A DNA stretch of 64,000 bases from Rutpela maculata (GCA_936432065.2 OW386285.2:172093984-172157983), one strand, 5' to 3'. Shown: positions 11,402 through 22,019, counted from the first letter of the stretch. The notes: generated by a model not told the origin, from the letters alone. A program made the numbers and translations.

Positions 11402-11816
11402 TGTAACGTGTTTCCACCCTTAGGAAACCACCCTCGCAAAATCCGTGGGTTCCAAAAATTATAACAAGAGATGTCCACTAACACACTTTATTAAATATTT
11501 ACTGGATACTTCACAATACTATTATTAATTTAAATACACTTTACTGACTAAAAATCACAATGTTTATTACTTTGTTTATCTTTGAACTCTTAACCTCACT
11601 TTCTATACTTTTTGAACTTTCTGAACTTCTGAACTACTCGCCGAGAATGCGGTTGGTCTTTTATACCTAAAAATGACAGATCTCGATTGTTCTGTGATGA
11701 CGCCACCATTCTCTAGAGAATTCCAGATGTCACTTTGGAATCTTCTGGTAGGTTCTTTTTCGAGTAGGTGCAAATACACTACATTCATTAAATTTTAAGG
11801 GGTGCAACATATTACA
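11402..11816 (-). repeat. 3' LTR of element A
   Basis: TGTAACGTGTTTCCACCCTT to TGCAACATATTACA on the plus strand; the reverse complement of each terminus gives TG/CA. Identical by eye to 15651-16065. Contains TATAAAAG on the minus strand (about 11659-11665). A 61-residue frame in it is not a gene. Confidence 0.93.
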
Positions 11817-11832
11817 CTGCCCTCTCCTTAAG
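11817..11832 (-). promoter_or_regulatory. Polypurine tract of element A
   Basis: On the minus strand CTTAAGGAGAGGGCAG abuts the 3' LTR: the purine run that primes plus-strand DNA synthesis. Confidence 0.7.
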
Positions 11833-13561
11833 CCTGAACGTCCCGGTCAGGCAATTCAGCCTCTTTCACATACTTCGCCAGTCTATCCAAGTGTACGATC
11901 TTCATCTTGGACTTTTTGTTTCGTTGAATACGATAGACGACATCATTAATTCGGGTAATAACAGTATAAGGTCCTTCCCAAGGAGGTTGAAGTTTCGGTG
12001 ACTTCCCTTTCTTCCGCTGTGGGTACGCTAGCACAGGACCAGTGCATAGAGCTGCCTTCAATTTTCTCCATGCCGTTTCACATTCCGGTGTCCATTGGTA
12101 CTGCACTTTCTCTTCTGTCAGCCGGTGTAATGGTTTCGCAATTTCTGCAAACCCTTCCACAAAGCGCCTGTAATAAGTGCAGAGGCCAAGGAAGCTCCGT
12201 ACTTCATGAACGTTAGATGGTCTTGGCCAATCTCGTACAGCAGAAATTTTGTCGGGGTCTGTTTGTATTCCATCCGAAGACACCACGTGACCAAGAAATT
12301 TGACTTCTTTCTGGAATAGCAGGCACTTCTTCGGGTTCAACTTCAGGTGGGCATTCCTGACTCGCCCAAATACTTCTTGAAGATTTTTCAAATGTTCTGT
12401 AAAGTCCTGTCCCATAACAAGCACGTCGTCAAGGTAAACCAGGCACGTCCTCCAGGTTAGCCCTCGCAGTACGAATTCCATCAATCTTTCAAAGGTAGCT
12501 GGCGCATTGCAAAGTCCAAAAGGCATCACGGTAAATTGATAAAGACCACTGCCTGCTGAAAACGCTGTCTTCTCCTTATCATCAGGATGAAGCCCCACTT
12601 GCCAGTATCCACTCCTAAGGTCTAACGTAGAAAACCATCGTGAGCCTGCCAACGTGCTTAACGTGTCGTCAATTCGTGGTAATGGGTAACTGTCTTTCTT
12701 CGTGACATCATTTAATTTTCGATAATCGACACAAAATCTTAATGTTCCGTCCTTCTTGGCAACCAAAACTACTGGCGATGACCAGGGACTCGTTGACTCC
12801 TCAATGACTCCGTCTTGCAGCATCTTGTTTATCATTGCCGAGGCATCCTCTTGTTTCGCTAATGGAAGCCTCCTAGGTGGTTGTCGAATAGCTGGTGAGT
12901 CGCCAGTATTTATCCGATGCTGGACTATGTCTGTTTTTGTAAGGGCCTCTGTATTCTTGGCAAATACTGAACTTTCCTTTTCCAGGAACTTGATTGCCTC
13001 CCTTCGTTCATCCTCAGATAAATGCTCCAACTGGGTACTCAACAAGGTCAAAACTTCCTGGTCTATTTTCATAGATGAACTTCCCTCTGTTTCTTCCTCG
13101 CACCTCGCTACCCATGTGACCGGTTCATAGGAGCCAATCGGTTTGCCTTCCTTAATTGTCACCGAGTGGGAATTTAAATTAACGACTCTAATTGGGATTT
13201 TGTCTTTAGTCCGGGTTAAAGTTCTCGCCACAATAATATTGGGTAGGGACTTAATCGATTCGTCATCTTCAACTAGGCCAACACGGTACCCTCCAGGATT
13301 TCCTTCTACGGCAGCATCGATCATTTGTTCTGAATGAGCAGGAATCTTGATCGTCTGTGTTGTTAACAATCTCGCTTTATGGAATTGGTCGTCTGCGGTT
13401 GCCAGAATAAATTCCTCATTTCCAATTTTTAAGACTCGCTCCCCTACGTCAACAATGAATCCCTGCTCTCCCATGATGTCTAGACCCAAAATGAAATCAT
13501 CCATAATGTCAGCCACAATGACCTTGTAATTGAACCTCAACCGTCCAACCTGCAGTTCCAA
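11828..13561 (-). pseudogene. Pol of element A: protease end, RT, fused to integrase C-terminus
   Basis: A 577-residue frame opening with a TTG codon after an in-frame stop, so it is the downstream piece of a longer pol. Residues ~1-45 end the aspartic protease (ILGLDIMG). Residues ~230-430 are Ty3/gypsy reverse transcriptase: SPWSSPVVLVAKKDG, FCVDYRKLN, FSTLDLRSGYWQV, MPFGLCNAPATF and the catalytic YLDD at ~375, then FLGHVV and SFLGLCTYYRRF. At about residue 512 the frame passes from LAYP directly into QRKKGKSP and the GPY/F-type end of integrase (PPWEGPYTV). RNase H, the HHCC finger and the DDE core are absent. The join is in frame, and the B copy shows that NPQRK normally belongs to the integrase tail, so this is an internal deletion. 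Confidence 0.9.
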
Positions 13562-13615
13562 GCTGACCTCTCCATGGACCGCAGCCCTGTCCCCCGTGGC
13601 TGTCCGAATAATTAC

Positions 13616-13830
13616 TCAATTTTGCTTCTTGTTAATCTGCAAGCCTGATATAAACCCTGGCCGCACTATTGATGACGTAGCACCGGTGTCAATAGTAAAC
13701 ACGCATTTTCTTCCATTCACATATCCTTGCAACAACAGACTGCTTGGAATTCTTTGAAGCTGGGAAATCTTTATTTCTCTGGGGGCACCGCATTCCCTAG
13801 CCAACACAGCCCCCTTGGTGCTGGCTATCT
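13616..13830 (-). pseudogene. Protease N-terminal part of element A pol
   Basis: Same frame as the downstream pol frame, carrying the aspartic protease active site FTIDTGATSSIV (codons near 13676-13700). It stops at a TGA (13615-13617 region) just after NKKQN, where the related B copy has a glutamate codon; reading resumes in the same frame. Gag lies in another frame, so pol expression would need a -1 shift at the gag end. Confidence 0.85.
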
Positions 13831-15216
13831 TTAGTTTTCCTGCTTTTCTTCAACATTTACAGCATTTACTCGACTCTCCGAGTTCTGCTGTCGACAGTCT
13901 CGTTTCATATGGCCCATCTTGCCGCAGTTGTAACATTTAATACCACCACTCGGCTTTACTTTATTTTGCTGTTTATCCTGCTTTCCTAGGCCATCCAATT
14001 TATCGAATAGTTTGGTAAACATTTTCTGCATCTCAGTCAACATAGGGTTCTGATTCATTTCTGGTTGCGATTCTTCGAGAGTCACAGCTCGCACTCTCGA
14101 CCTTGGAGTATCTCTGTAGGCGGCTTCTACTTCAAGTGCACGCACCAAAGCTTCGCTACTACTTTGGTGTCTCGTCAGCCTCAAAACTCGCCTGACCTCT
14201 TCGTCCCTTATACCATCTAAAAAGGCCCCCACGGCTAATTGTTCCTGGAATTCTTTAGGTGCACTTGGATACGCCAGGTGCGCCAGTCTCTCTATCGCAG
14301 CTTCAAATTCTTGTAAACTTTCCCCAGCTTTTTGCATCCGGGATTTCAGCTGAGCCTGGTATAATTGGGCAAGGTGTTGATCGCCATACCTCAAGTCCAA
14401 TGCAGCTTCCAAGACTTTGAAGTCCCTTTGTTTCTCCACTGGGATAGTCTGAAGTAATTCTGAGGCCTGGCCCCTTAACGCCAGAACTAATGCCATAGCC
14501 TTTTCCTCGTTATCCCAGTTATTCGCCGATGCTGCTGCCTCGAATTGTCTCTTGTACGTTGTCCATGTGCTTTGGCCGTAAAAGGAGGGAGGTTTTAATC
14601 GAGGACCCGATGATGTTACTAGCTGGCCTCCTTTCTCTCTTAATTGTCGTTTAAGTCGCTCCACTTCTCCTTCGAACTCGCTCATTTTTCCTCTGATGTC
14701 ACTCACTTCCTCTTTTACTTGACTGACTTCTGTCTCGACTACTCCTACTTTACCTTCGACCTTGTTTATCTCTTCTTTGACTTCACATTTTAGTACTTCA
14801 TTGGCAGAAATTATTGCGTCCTGTTGTATTTTTATTTGATCGCTCAGGATTTTCCTTAATTCCTCCTGGCGTCTTTCTTCCAAGTCTTCCATTATTTTTC
14901 TGAGTTCGTCTTTTTCCTCTTGACGTTGTCTTTCTTGTTCTTGACGTCTTCTTTCTTCATCCTCTTTTTCTTTCTGACGTCTTGTTTCTTCATCCTCTTT
15001 TTCTTTCTGACGTCTTGTTTCTTCATCCTCTTTTTCTTTCTGACGTCTTATTTCCTGATCTTCCATCATTTTCTTTAATTCGTTCCTTTCTTCTTGACGT
15101 AGTTTTACTTGTTCTTCTTTGTCTTCCTGCCGTTGCTGCGCCATCATTTTTTGGAATTGTTCGAATAAGTCCTGTATTTGTTTATCGGATGCCATACTTC
15201 TTGTTGTTACGGGCAT
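13831..15216 (-). CDS. gag: Gag polyprotein of element A
   Basis: A 461-residue intact frame from ATG (MPVTTRSMAS). Residues ~15-200 are highly charged and coiled-coil-like, including three near-identical 11-residue repeats RRQKEKEDEET encoded by a 33-base tandem unit at about 14960-15055. The middle (~210-400) is a gypsy capsid-type segment (PPSFYGQSTWTTYKRQFEAA, ALRGQASELL, VGAFLDGIRDEEVRR). Residues ~424-437 form one CCHC zinc knuckle CYNCGKMGHMKRDC of the nucleocapsid. It would package element RNA and build the cytoplasmic particle. The frame ends GAA AAC TAA, and the sequence GGAAAAC before the stop is a candidate -1 slip site to pol. Confidence 0.9.
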   Translation of the reverse strand: MPVTTRSMASDKQIQDLFEQFQKMMAQQRQEDKEEQVKLRQEERNELKKMMEDQEIRRQKEKEDEETRRQKEKEDEETRRQKEKEDEERRRQEQERQRQEEKDELRKIMEDLEERRQEELRKILSDQIKIQQDAIISANEVLKCEVKEEINKVEGKVGVVETEVSQVKEEVSDIRGKMSEFEGEVERLKRQLREKGGQLVTSSGPRLKPPSFYGQSTWTTYKRQFEAAASANNWDNEEKAMALVLALRGQASELLQTIPVEKQRDFKVLEAALDLRYGDQHLAQLYQAQLKSRMQKAGESLQEFEAAIERLAHLAYPSAPKEFQEQLAVGAFLDGIRDEEVRRVLRLTRHQSSSEALVRALEVEAAYRDTPRSRVRAVTLEESQPEMNQNPMLTEMQKMFTKLFDKLDGLGKQDKQQNKVKPSGGIKCYNCGKMGHMKRDCRQQNSESRVNAVNVEEKQEN

Positions 15217-15650
15217 ACGATGAAATTAAAATAAAATAAATTTAACTGTCACGTCAATATCGGTAATGGAACTTTCTAGACAAATCTCGAAATAGCACGA
15301 AAAAGTCTTATCCAGAGTCTTTTGTCACTATCCAGTTCAGAGAATTTAATAATCTCCACTAATGTCCAAATAGAAAAGTTCTAGAAATTTTCACGCACTA
15401 AATGAGTCTTTTTCAGTGTCTCTATCACTTCTCAGTTCAAAGGATTTAATTATCACACTAATGTCCTAATAAAATGTTCTACAATGTCTCAAAAATGCAC
15501 TTAAACACTATTTTCCTGTTCGAAAATAACCCTCGAACAATGTCCAGTAAATTAGTCCTGTGTTAGCACTAACTCTCGAGAATACTTCTCGAACACTCCA
15601 ACACAACTTCAGAGCTCCTCTTGTCATAAAATTCCGCTTCTGACACCAAT
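15217..15650 (-). other. 5' leader and primer binding site of element A
   Basis: Directly inside the 5' LTR the minus strand reads TGGTGTCAGAAGCGG (15648 down to 15634), which fits the 3' end of an insect tRNA-Leu (…TTCTGACA plus CCA). The 430-base leader contains a ~60-base imperfect direct repeat, each copy reading cagttca.agattta.t then actaatgtcc.aata. Confidence 0.75.
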
Positions 15651-16065
15651 TGTAACGTGTTTCCACCCTTAGGAAACCACCCTCGCAAAATCCGTGGGTT
15701 CCAAAAATTATAACAAGAGATGTCCACTAACACACTTTATTAAATATTTACTGGATACTTCACAATACTATTATTAATTTAAATACACTTTACTGACTAA
15801 AAATCACAATGTTTATTACTTTGTTTATCTTTGAACTCTTAACCTCACTTTCTATACTTTTTGAACTTTCTGAACTTCTGAACTACTCGCCGAGAATGCG
15901 GTTGGTCTTTTATACCTAAAAATGACAGATCTCGATTGTTCTGTGATGACGCCACCATTCTCTAGAGAATTCCAGATGTCACTTTGGAATCTTCTGGTAG
16001 GTTCTTTTTCGAGTAGGTGCAAATACACTACATTCATTAAATTTTAAGGGGTGCAACATATTACA
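15651..16065 (-). repeat. 5' LTR of element A
   Basis: 415 bp, matching 11402-11816 without a difference that I could see. A TATAAAA box lies at 15908-15914 (minus strand). AATAAA-type signals occur downstream on that strand. Confidence 0.93.
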
Positions 16066-16100
16066 ATATTATTAAAGTTCCGCAATAACGATTGTCGATA

Positions 16101-16276
16101 TTAAGAAAAGTTGATCCTAATTGAAAACTACGCCTACGGTCAGATATCCAGTATTATCCATCTACCATGAAAAAATAGATATTATACCCAAAAATTATTA
16201 AAGATCGTTTTTTCATGTTAGATGGATGATATTGGACATCTGACCGTAGTTTTCAATTAGGATCAACTTTTCTTAA
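16101..16276. mobile_element. 176-bp foldback element with 15-bp flanking duplication
   Basis: Ends TTAAGAAAAGTTGATCCTAA and its exact complement; arms pair for about 75 bases around a short AT-rich loop. A perfect 15-bp direct repeat TAACGATTGTCGATA flanks it at 16086-16100 and 16277-16291, longer than usual for a DNA transposon. Confidence 0.8.
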
Positions 16277-16499
16277 TAACGATTGTCGATATTGTAATAA
16301 ATAAAGGTACTTCCCTTGGAATTTCTTGCTAAAGTTAATAGTTTAGGAGTAAAAAGTTCTTGAATGTCTAAAATGACGCAAATTACCTATCTCAAAAACT
16401 GTCCATAGAATTGGCTCGATGTGATAAGAACTTTTGATCAGCATCACTTGAACTACAAAATACGAAAATTTCAGCCGATTCCACCGAATCAACATTTTC

Positions 16500-16772
16500 A
16501 TGGGTTTTGTTTCGGGGTCCTTTACCCCAATTTACCCCCCACCCTTCGACGCTACAAGATGAAAATATAATCTAGTTCTAGATCTTGTTAAAGTACATAT
16601 GTGTACCAAATTTCAAGTCAATATCTTAAACGGTTCCAGAGTAAACGTGAGCACAAAAAAGTTACAGACAGACCGACAGACAGAAATTTTTTTCACTCAA
16701 ACTTAAAATCTCGACGTTTCATAACATTCTAAGCCTATTTGAATAATAAAAATTCCACTGGATGTGGAAGTA
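16500..16772 (+). mobile_element. Family 1 repeat, right half
   Basis: Body from the tttaccccaatttacccccc segment through the acagacagaccgacagacag tract to the right end CCACTGGATGTGGAAGTAA. The inner hairpin arm is damaged. Confidence 0.8.
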
Positions 16773-17274
16773 AAAAAAAAAAATAATTAATGTATGCAAA
16801 AGACACTATTGTAAAATATGTACCTATAAAAGTATAATTGACGGTAATAGTACAGTACCTAGAGCAAAAATGTAAAATTTTGGAAAAATTTCATATGCAA
16901 CGGTATTTTTTCTTTATGGGTTATTATTGTATTATTGTAAAAGGTATCGTCTTCAGTTTCCATATGGTCCGGATACTTGCTCTTACCCTCAAGGGGTGAA
17001 AATTTAATTACTCAATATTTGAAAAAGCATTACTAATTTATTTTTGAAACGTAGGATAATTATGTTTTTGGGATTGCTGATTACGAATCTGAAGTCAAAA
17101 TTAAACTAGTGGAAGCATTATACTCTTCGCTGATTTACTGAGCTTTTTATATTAATTGTTACACATTCTATAGGATACTCTTCGCATTTTTCTTGTAAAT
17201 AATGTTAGTTTTTGGACATTCTAAATTTTGTTATACCAACTTTGTTGTGAAAAAAAAATATATGAAAAAAAAAT

Positions 17275-17655
17275 CACCATGTGAGGAATCGAACACGAGA
17301 CCTTTGGATTGCAAGGCAATACAATACAATACAATCAAACTTTATTATTATTATATATTACAATATATCCCAGACACCCGTGTCCGAATACTGTCAGACA
17401 TTCACGGAGCGCAGCTCCGTAACAGTTGAATGACAGAACGGAACGAACTCTGGTCAACTTCAAAAATAAAACTTTGACCTGAACTCCTTTCACCATGGGG
17501 CAAATTAAAAAAGGTATTAACAGATAAATTTCCAAAAAAAAATGGATTACAAAACTTAATATTAACTGGAAGTAAAGCGCACTGTTTTAAATTATGATAC
17601 CTATGGATTGCAGGGCAAATGCTTTAGCTATTTGGGCTATCTCACCTCGCCAGAA
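17275..17655 (-). mobile_element. tRNA-derived SINE split by a second insertion
   Basis: On the minus strand 17655-17605 gives a tRNA-like head (GGCGAGGTGAGATAGCCCAA, A-box region) ending in TGCAATCCA, and 17320-17275 continues with AAGGTCTCG and the B box GTGTTCGATTCC. The two halves are separated by ~285 bases flanked by a duplicated 'tggattgca.gg' of about 13 bases. Confidence 0.65.
17320..17607 (-). mobile_element. Short retroposon inserted in the SINE
   Basis: Sequence between the duplicated tggattgca blocks. Its minus-strand 3' end is a (TTGTA)n tail (aatacaatacaatacaat on the plus strand). Tail and variable-length target duplication fit target-primed insertion of a 5'-truncated non-LTR element. 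The source family was not identified. Confidence 0.55.
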
Positions 17656-18129
17656 AACTTGAATGAATATATTATTCAAGAATTATATTTCAACGGATTA
17701 GATACATTATTATGAAATATATATATTGGTAAAATGTAAAAACAAAAAAAAATTATAGAGAATAACATTTCGAAAGATTTCTATTCAAGTACGAATGACA
17801 GAAATTTTGAAAGAAATTTTTTTTTATTTAAATGATTAATAACTTTTTTATTTATTGATTGATTTTTTTCAAAAACAATAGGGTTCTTGCTCTAGCTAAC
17901 GCTAACTTACTTTCCAAATTTCAATACAATCGGACTTTTCTTTCTTAAGTTATCGTGCTTACAAGAAACGTGACGGACGGACAGACGGACATTTTGAAAG
18001 TTGTTCAGAATTCGTTCACTAACACAATGATGTGAAATTTTTTTCTGTACTAGCGATATTTCCGGTTTTAGAAATGTGCTGATCAAATGCAATATACTCT
18101 TCGTTTTTTGCGAAGAGTATAATAATTCA

Positions 18130-18690
18130 GTATGGCGGTGTGACAAATGTTTTAAACGGACAAAAAAGTTAAGCATCTAGGTGATGTTATATAGTAACGA
18201 AACACGGGATTTTTGAAAAAAAAATTAATTACTAAGCAATAACAATAACAAAATGGCGATATTTTCTTTAAAAAAATGTGAACACGCACATTGTATCGGC
18301 TATAACTTCTTTATTTTTTGTGATGTAGCAACAAACAAAAAATCATTTTAAAGACTGATTAACTACCTTTAATTTTGTCCCTTAGAATTTTTGATGGAAG
18401 TGTCACAGTTTCTAAGATATCCAACATTTTAAATTAAATACTTCATCCTAAAAATGGTCGGATGCCATCTATAAAATTAAATATCTTCAAAACTATCAAT
18501 CCTACATAAATACACAAAAAAATAGATTTATTCTCATTCTATAAACTTCATTTTCTATGTCCTCCATATTTGCAGAGAAACAAGAATGTTACGTTTTTTC
18601 TAAAATCGTAATATCCCTTTACAGTTTAAAATACAACTTTTTTCTAATGCAAGCGCTGTAAGCGGACGAAAAATTTTTAGAGTTTAGTTC
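18130..18690. other. Gene-free AT-rich stretch
   Basis: Nothing recognisable apart from AT-rich sequence. Confidence 0.5.
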
Positions 18691-18694
18691 TAAC

Positions 18695-19940
18695 TATATA
18701 CAGTGTGTCCCAGGATAGATGTAACAAGAGGGGTAATGGACCAAAAATTTTGGAATTTTGGAATGGTATTTGGGAATTGAGTCCTGCTTGTTGTGAAACT
18801 AAAGTATACCAAAAATGACTTGATTTGGTGTTCTACAGGGTGTTTTATAAGCACAGTTGTAAAAATCACCACTAATAAAGTATCTTTATTTTTCAAAATA
18901 TGAAAAAATTCCACTAAGAAAAATTATTTAGAATGCAATTTTCTACCTCTATACCAAATTTCAGGAATATAAAATTGTTTTCTTGAAACTTCCCATTTTT
19001 TCAATAAATTAGTATTTTATTTTGAACCATTCAATTAAAACTGTATAGAAATTATTTTTTGTGAATTAATATTTAAAGTTATGTAGAAGCTAAAAGTAGG
19101 CTATGAGAAAAGCAGTGGATACACATTTATCATTTATTATTGACATATCTGTCAAACGTAGTCAATATTATCCTTAATTTCTGTTTCAAATTAACGAACC
19201 AAGCATAAAAAATTAAGTGAAAATGATACTCACAGTGCGTGAAAAAAATTATATTGTGCAATGCTACGGAATTGGCGGTGAAAACTCGCTAAGAGAAGTG
19301 GTAAGCCAATTTAATTTGAAATTTCCAAACACTGCTCTGTCACGTACTCAGGCAATGAGAATAATTAAAAAGCTTCTGGCTACTGGTAGTGTTCTTAACA
19401 TGAAAAGAAAAATAAAAGCATATGATGAAGACAATGTTGGGGCTATTATAGCTCATGCCTCTGTTATAGAAAATCCTAGGATGCCACTAAGAGATCAGCT
19501 CTTATTAATATTAGCAAGTCTGAACTCCAAAGAATTTACAAGGCAAAGAAAATTAGGGCATATAAAGCAAATTATAAACATACGCTTGAAGAGGGAGATG
19601 ACGGCCGTAGGTTGGATTTTTGTTGACCATTGGAGAAAAAATCATGGAAGAGAGATTTTTTCATTATTTCATAATTTTCTCAGATGAATCCACATTCACA
19701 ACCAATGGTGTTGTTTCATCTCAGAATTGTCGGTTTTGGGCTTCTGAAAATCCAAATTTTAGAATTCATTGTAGAAGACAATATTATAAAGTGAATGTGT
19801 GGTGTGCCGTTTCTTGTCACGTTGGAGTTATTGGACCTTATTTCATTGAGGGAAAGTAAACCAGCACACTTATTTACAGCTTCTTGAAAGATTTTCTGAA
19901 GAACATTTAAATATTTTAAGAGATATGCCTTTAGTTCATT
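18695..19940 (+). mobile_element. Mariner/IS630-type transposon remnant
   Basis: A plausible left end CAGTGTGTCCCAGGATAGATG at 18698 is followed by ~500 bases of non-coding sequence and a broken transposase. The right end was not found, so the limits are approximate. Confidence 0.5.
19217..19935 (+). pseudogene. Mariner/IS630-type transposase, frameshifted
   Basis: First frame (19217-19687) gives the N-terminal helix-turn-helix region (LSRTQAMRIIKKLLATGSV, then VIENPRMPLRDQ). A different frame from 19620 carries the catalytic segment FSDESTFTTNG with the first Asp, then ENPNF and VNVWCAVSCHVGVIGPYFIEGK. After the stop at 19859 the frame still resembles the family for some 20 codons (IYSFLKDF, ILRDMPL) and then is lost, so the second and third catalytic residues are missing. 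Cut-and-paste function is therefore gone. Confidence 0.8.
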
Positions 19941-20732
19941 TTCTTCTTAAAATTTGATTCTCTTTTAGCTCCAATGTTTTTGTTTTTTTTTTTCAGTTAT
20001 TTTTCATATCTATAAATTAGCAAGCCTCCGCATAATATAGAAACTTTTAGTTGATGCATTTACTATTATGTTGCAAGAAAAAATTAAATCCGTCCGAAAT
20101 CATATGATATTATTCCGAAGTTAAAACCTCTAGTTACTGTACTATAAGGGAAAAATCGTTAGTCAAAAAATCTTTTCTTGCAATGCGAAAAAGCGTGCGG
20201 TTAAATTATGTCATATATTTAGAGCAATGGCACGTAGTGGGTTCATCGATTGTAGTTATGTCTGAAAGGTATTTGGTTTACTGAGTTGATTTCGAAATTC
20301 TTTTTCCTTTGCGAAAAATCTGGTAAATGGATCCGAGCGGAGATACGGAGGGGGGTAAAAGTCAAAAACAAAATTTTGCAGTTACGAACAAAACCACGGT
20401 ATTATGAAACTGCATTAACTCCATATCCCCCCACCAAAATTTCAGACGAAAACTATGAGACGATTTTTGGCGAGATTTTTTTTTTAATTTCAAAAAAAAA
20501 ATTTTTGTTATTACGGACGAAACTTTAGGTACTTGTTCTATTCAACGTACTGTCTCTGATAATAGTTTCATCGAGCTACGTTTAATGCAAGGTGAGAAAA
20601 AAAATGCAAATATTTTCTATTGCAAATTTGGCGAATGCGCTAGTGATGATAAAAAACGATTTATAATAACATTTTTTTTACAAACTATTTGTAGATTCTT
20701 CATCAAGCTATAACCAGTACACAATGTGGGCG
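19940..20732. other. Gene-free stretch
   Basis: AT-rich, no element boundary recognised; an 80-residue frame at 20286-20528 looks random. Confidence 0.5.
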
Positions 20733-21167
20733 CAGTGGCGGATCCAGAGTAAGCTTCCGGGGGGGGGGGGGGGGGTTAATTAACAATAAGTAAAATTTGT
20801 AGAAATAACCATCTTTTTTTATCATGTCAGTTTTTTAGGGGCTAAAGGGGGTGGTAGAGGGAATTTTTGTTTTCCAAAATTAGCTTCAGCGCGACAAAAT
20901 ACTTCAGAAAAATTAGATGTGACCTTTAGGACAATACCTTTTTTTCCTCTTTTTAGGGGATAAAAAATTGACGCGAAAGAAATTTTTTTTTGTCCAAAAT
21001 TGGCTTCAGCGGCTCAAAATAATTCAGAAAAGTTAGATTGGAACCTTAGAACAAGACCTTTTTTTGTAGACCGGTGTTATTAATTATTATTTACGTGTGG
21101 TGACGGTAAAGTCCTCCGAAGGTCGGGGGGTGATGGCCCCCGGCGCCCGTCTCTGGATCCGCCACTG
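20733..21167. mobile_element. hAT MITE carrying ~160-bp tandem units
   Basis: TIRs CAGTGGCGGATCCAGAG and CTCTGGATCCGCCACTG. Flanks TGTGGGCG (20725-20732) and TGTGTACG (21168-21175) agree at 6 of 8 positions, an aged hAT duplication. A run of 19 Gs lies just inside the left end. The core holds two units of the 'aaattggcttcagc ... aaccttagaacaagacc ... tttttaggggataaa' repeat. Confidence 0.85.
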
Positions 21168-21555
21168 TGTGTACGGGTCTATCAAAAACTAGACAAAATT
21201 CAAATTTCGACGAAATTGAATTGAAATTTGTAGTTATAGGTATTTTCGGAGTATCTGATGTCAAAAGGTAGAAAACCAAAATGATGAATCCAATATGGCT
21301 GCCATAATTGAAAATTTTTAGCAGGTTTACGTGAAATTTGGTACATGAAGATTTCAGGATTCTCTGATGTTAAAGTTAAAAATTCAAAACGATGGATATT
21401 TTCTTTACTATATGCATGGAAACCACTAAATAAGGTAAAACAAAATTGAAAAAGATTAAACCTCATTCAAAAAGAAAGTCACTAAAAATTATGAAATTTT
21501 ATCGTCGTTCGGTTAATTGAACCTTGCTAATATCGATATTAAGGTCGGTGTAAAA

Positions 21556-22019
21556 AAACAGCTGCCTACTTCCACATCCAGATTTCCTATCCCAGTCTTT
21601 TACAACGAAAAAAAATGTGATACTATATTTGCACTATACACTCCACTATAGACTTGTTTTGGTTCTGACAAGAACGGTTCTAGAACTGTTCCCATTATGT
21701 GCAGAAAGAAACCGTCACGCGTAGTGTATTAGAATTGGTAATTTATTAAACTGCGCGAGACGGGAACGGTTCAGAACTCCGAAACTTTAGAATCAAAACA
21801 AACCTTATGTGGAAATAATTGTTCATGGAACTTTAATAACATAATATTTGAAATCGTCTACCTCAAAAACCCATAAACGATACCCCACATTGGTATGGGG
21901 GTTGTAGTAGGGGTGGCTGATGTAAAAAAAATGAGACCTTAGCTTTTCGTGCATATTTTAAATCCTATTTTATGGACTCTTATACTTGTTTGCTTTACTT
22001 ATTTACCTCGATTTATCCC
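21556..22019 (+). mobile_element. Family 1 repeat, left half
   Basis: Left end TACTTCCACATCCAGATTTCC-like at 21568, followed by the body up to atttatccc, where the 2.1-kb hAT element is inserted. An extra ~150 bases (21640-21800) are not seen in other copies. The right half was not found beyond the hAT. Confidence 0.7.

Larger units (their letters stand above)
11402..16065 (-). mobile_element. Ty3/gypsy LTR retrotransposon A, internally deleted
   Basis: A 4664-bp element on the minus strand with 415-bp LTRs (TG...CA), target duplication ATAT at 11398-11401 and 16066-16069, gag, protease and RT, but no RNase H or integrase catalytic core. The LTRs appear identical by eye, so insertion is recent. 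The empty site is visible in other family 1 copies. Because enzymes are missing, this copy must have been mobilised by proteins from a complete relative. Confidence 0.92.
10199..16085 (-). mobile_element. Family 1 copy split by two later insertions
   Basis: The pieces are 10199-10255, 11011-11401 and 16066-16085. Removing the 753-bp TIR element and LTR element A (plus one copy of each target duplication) restores the order seen in the uninterrupted copies at 8997-9690 and 45955-46662, including the caaatattatattattaa junction. Confidence 0.8.
17118..18123 (+). mobile_element. Family 2 hairpin-ended repeat with nested SINE
   Basis: Left end TTATACTCTTCGC, with a second GATACTCTTCGC at about 17173; right end is a perfect hairpin TATACTCTTCG-ttttttg-CGAAGAGTATA at 18093-18121. 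The outer hairpin arm is the inverse of the left end, the same design as family 1. The right part carries an acggacggacagacggac tract and 'caatcggacttttctttctt', which recur inverted at 28990-29200. No coding capacity. Confidence 0.6.

Noticed and set aside
20758..20778. G-runs (also near 2123, 60450 and the C-run near 61061) as quadruplex signals
   Set aside because: Single uninterrupted homopolymers inside or beside MITEs, prone to sequencing error; no repeated G-tract pattern.
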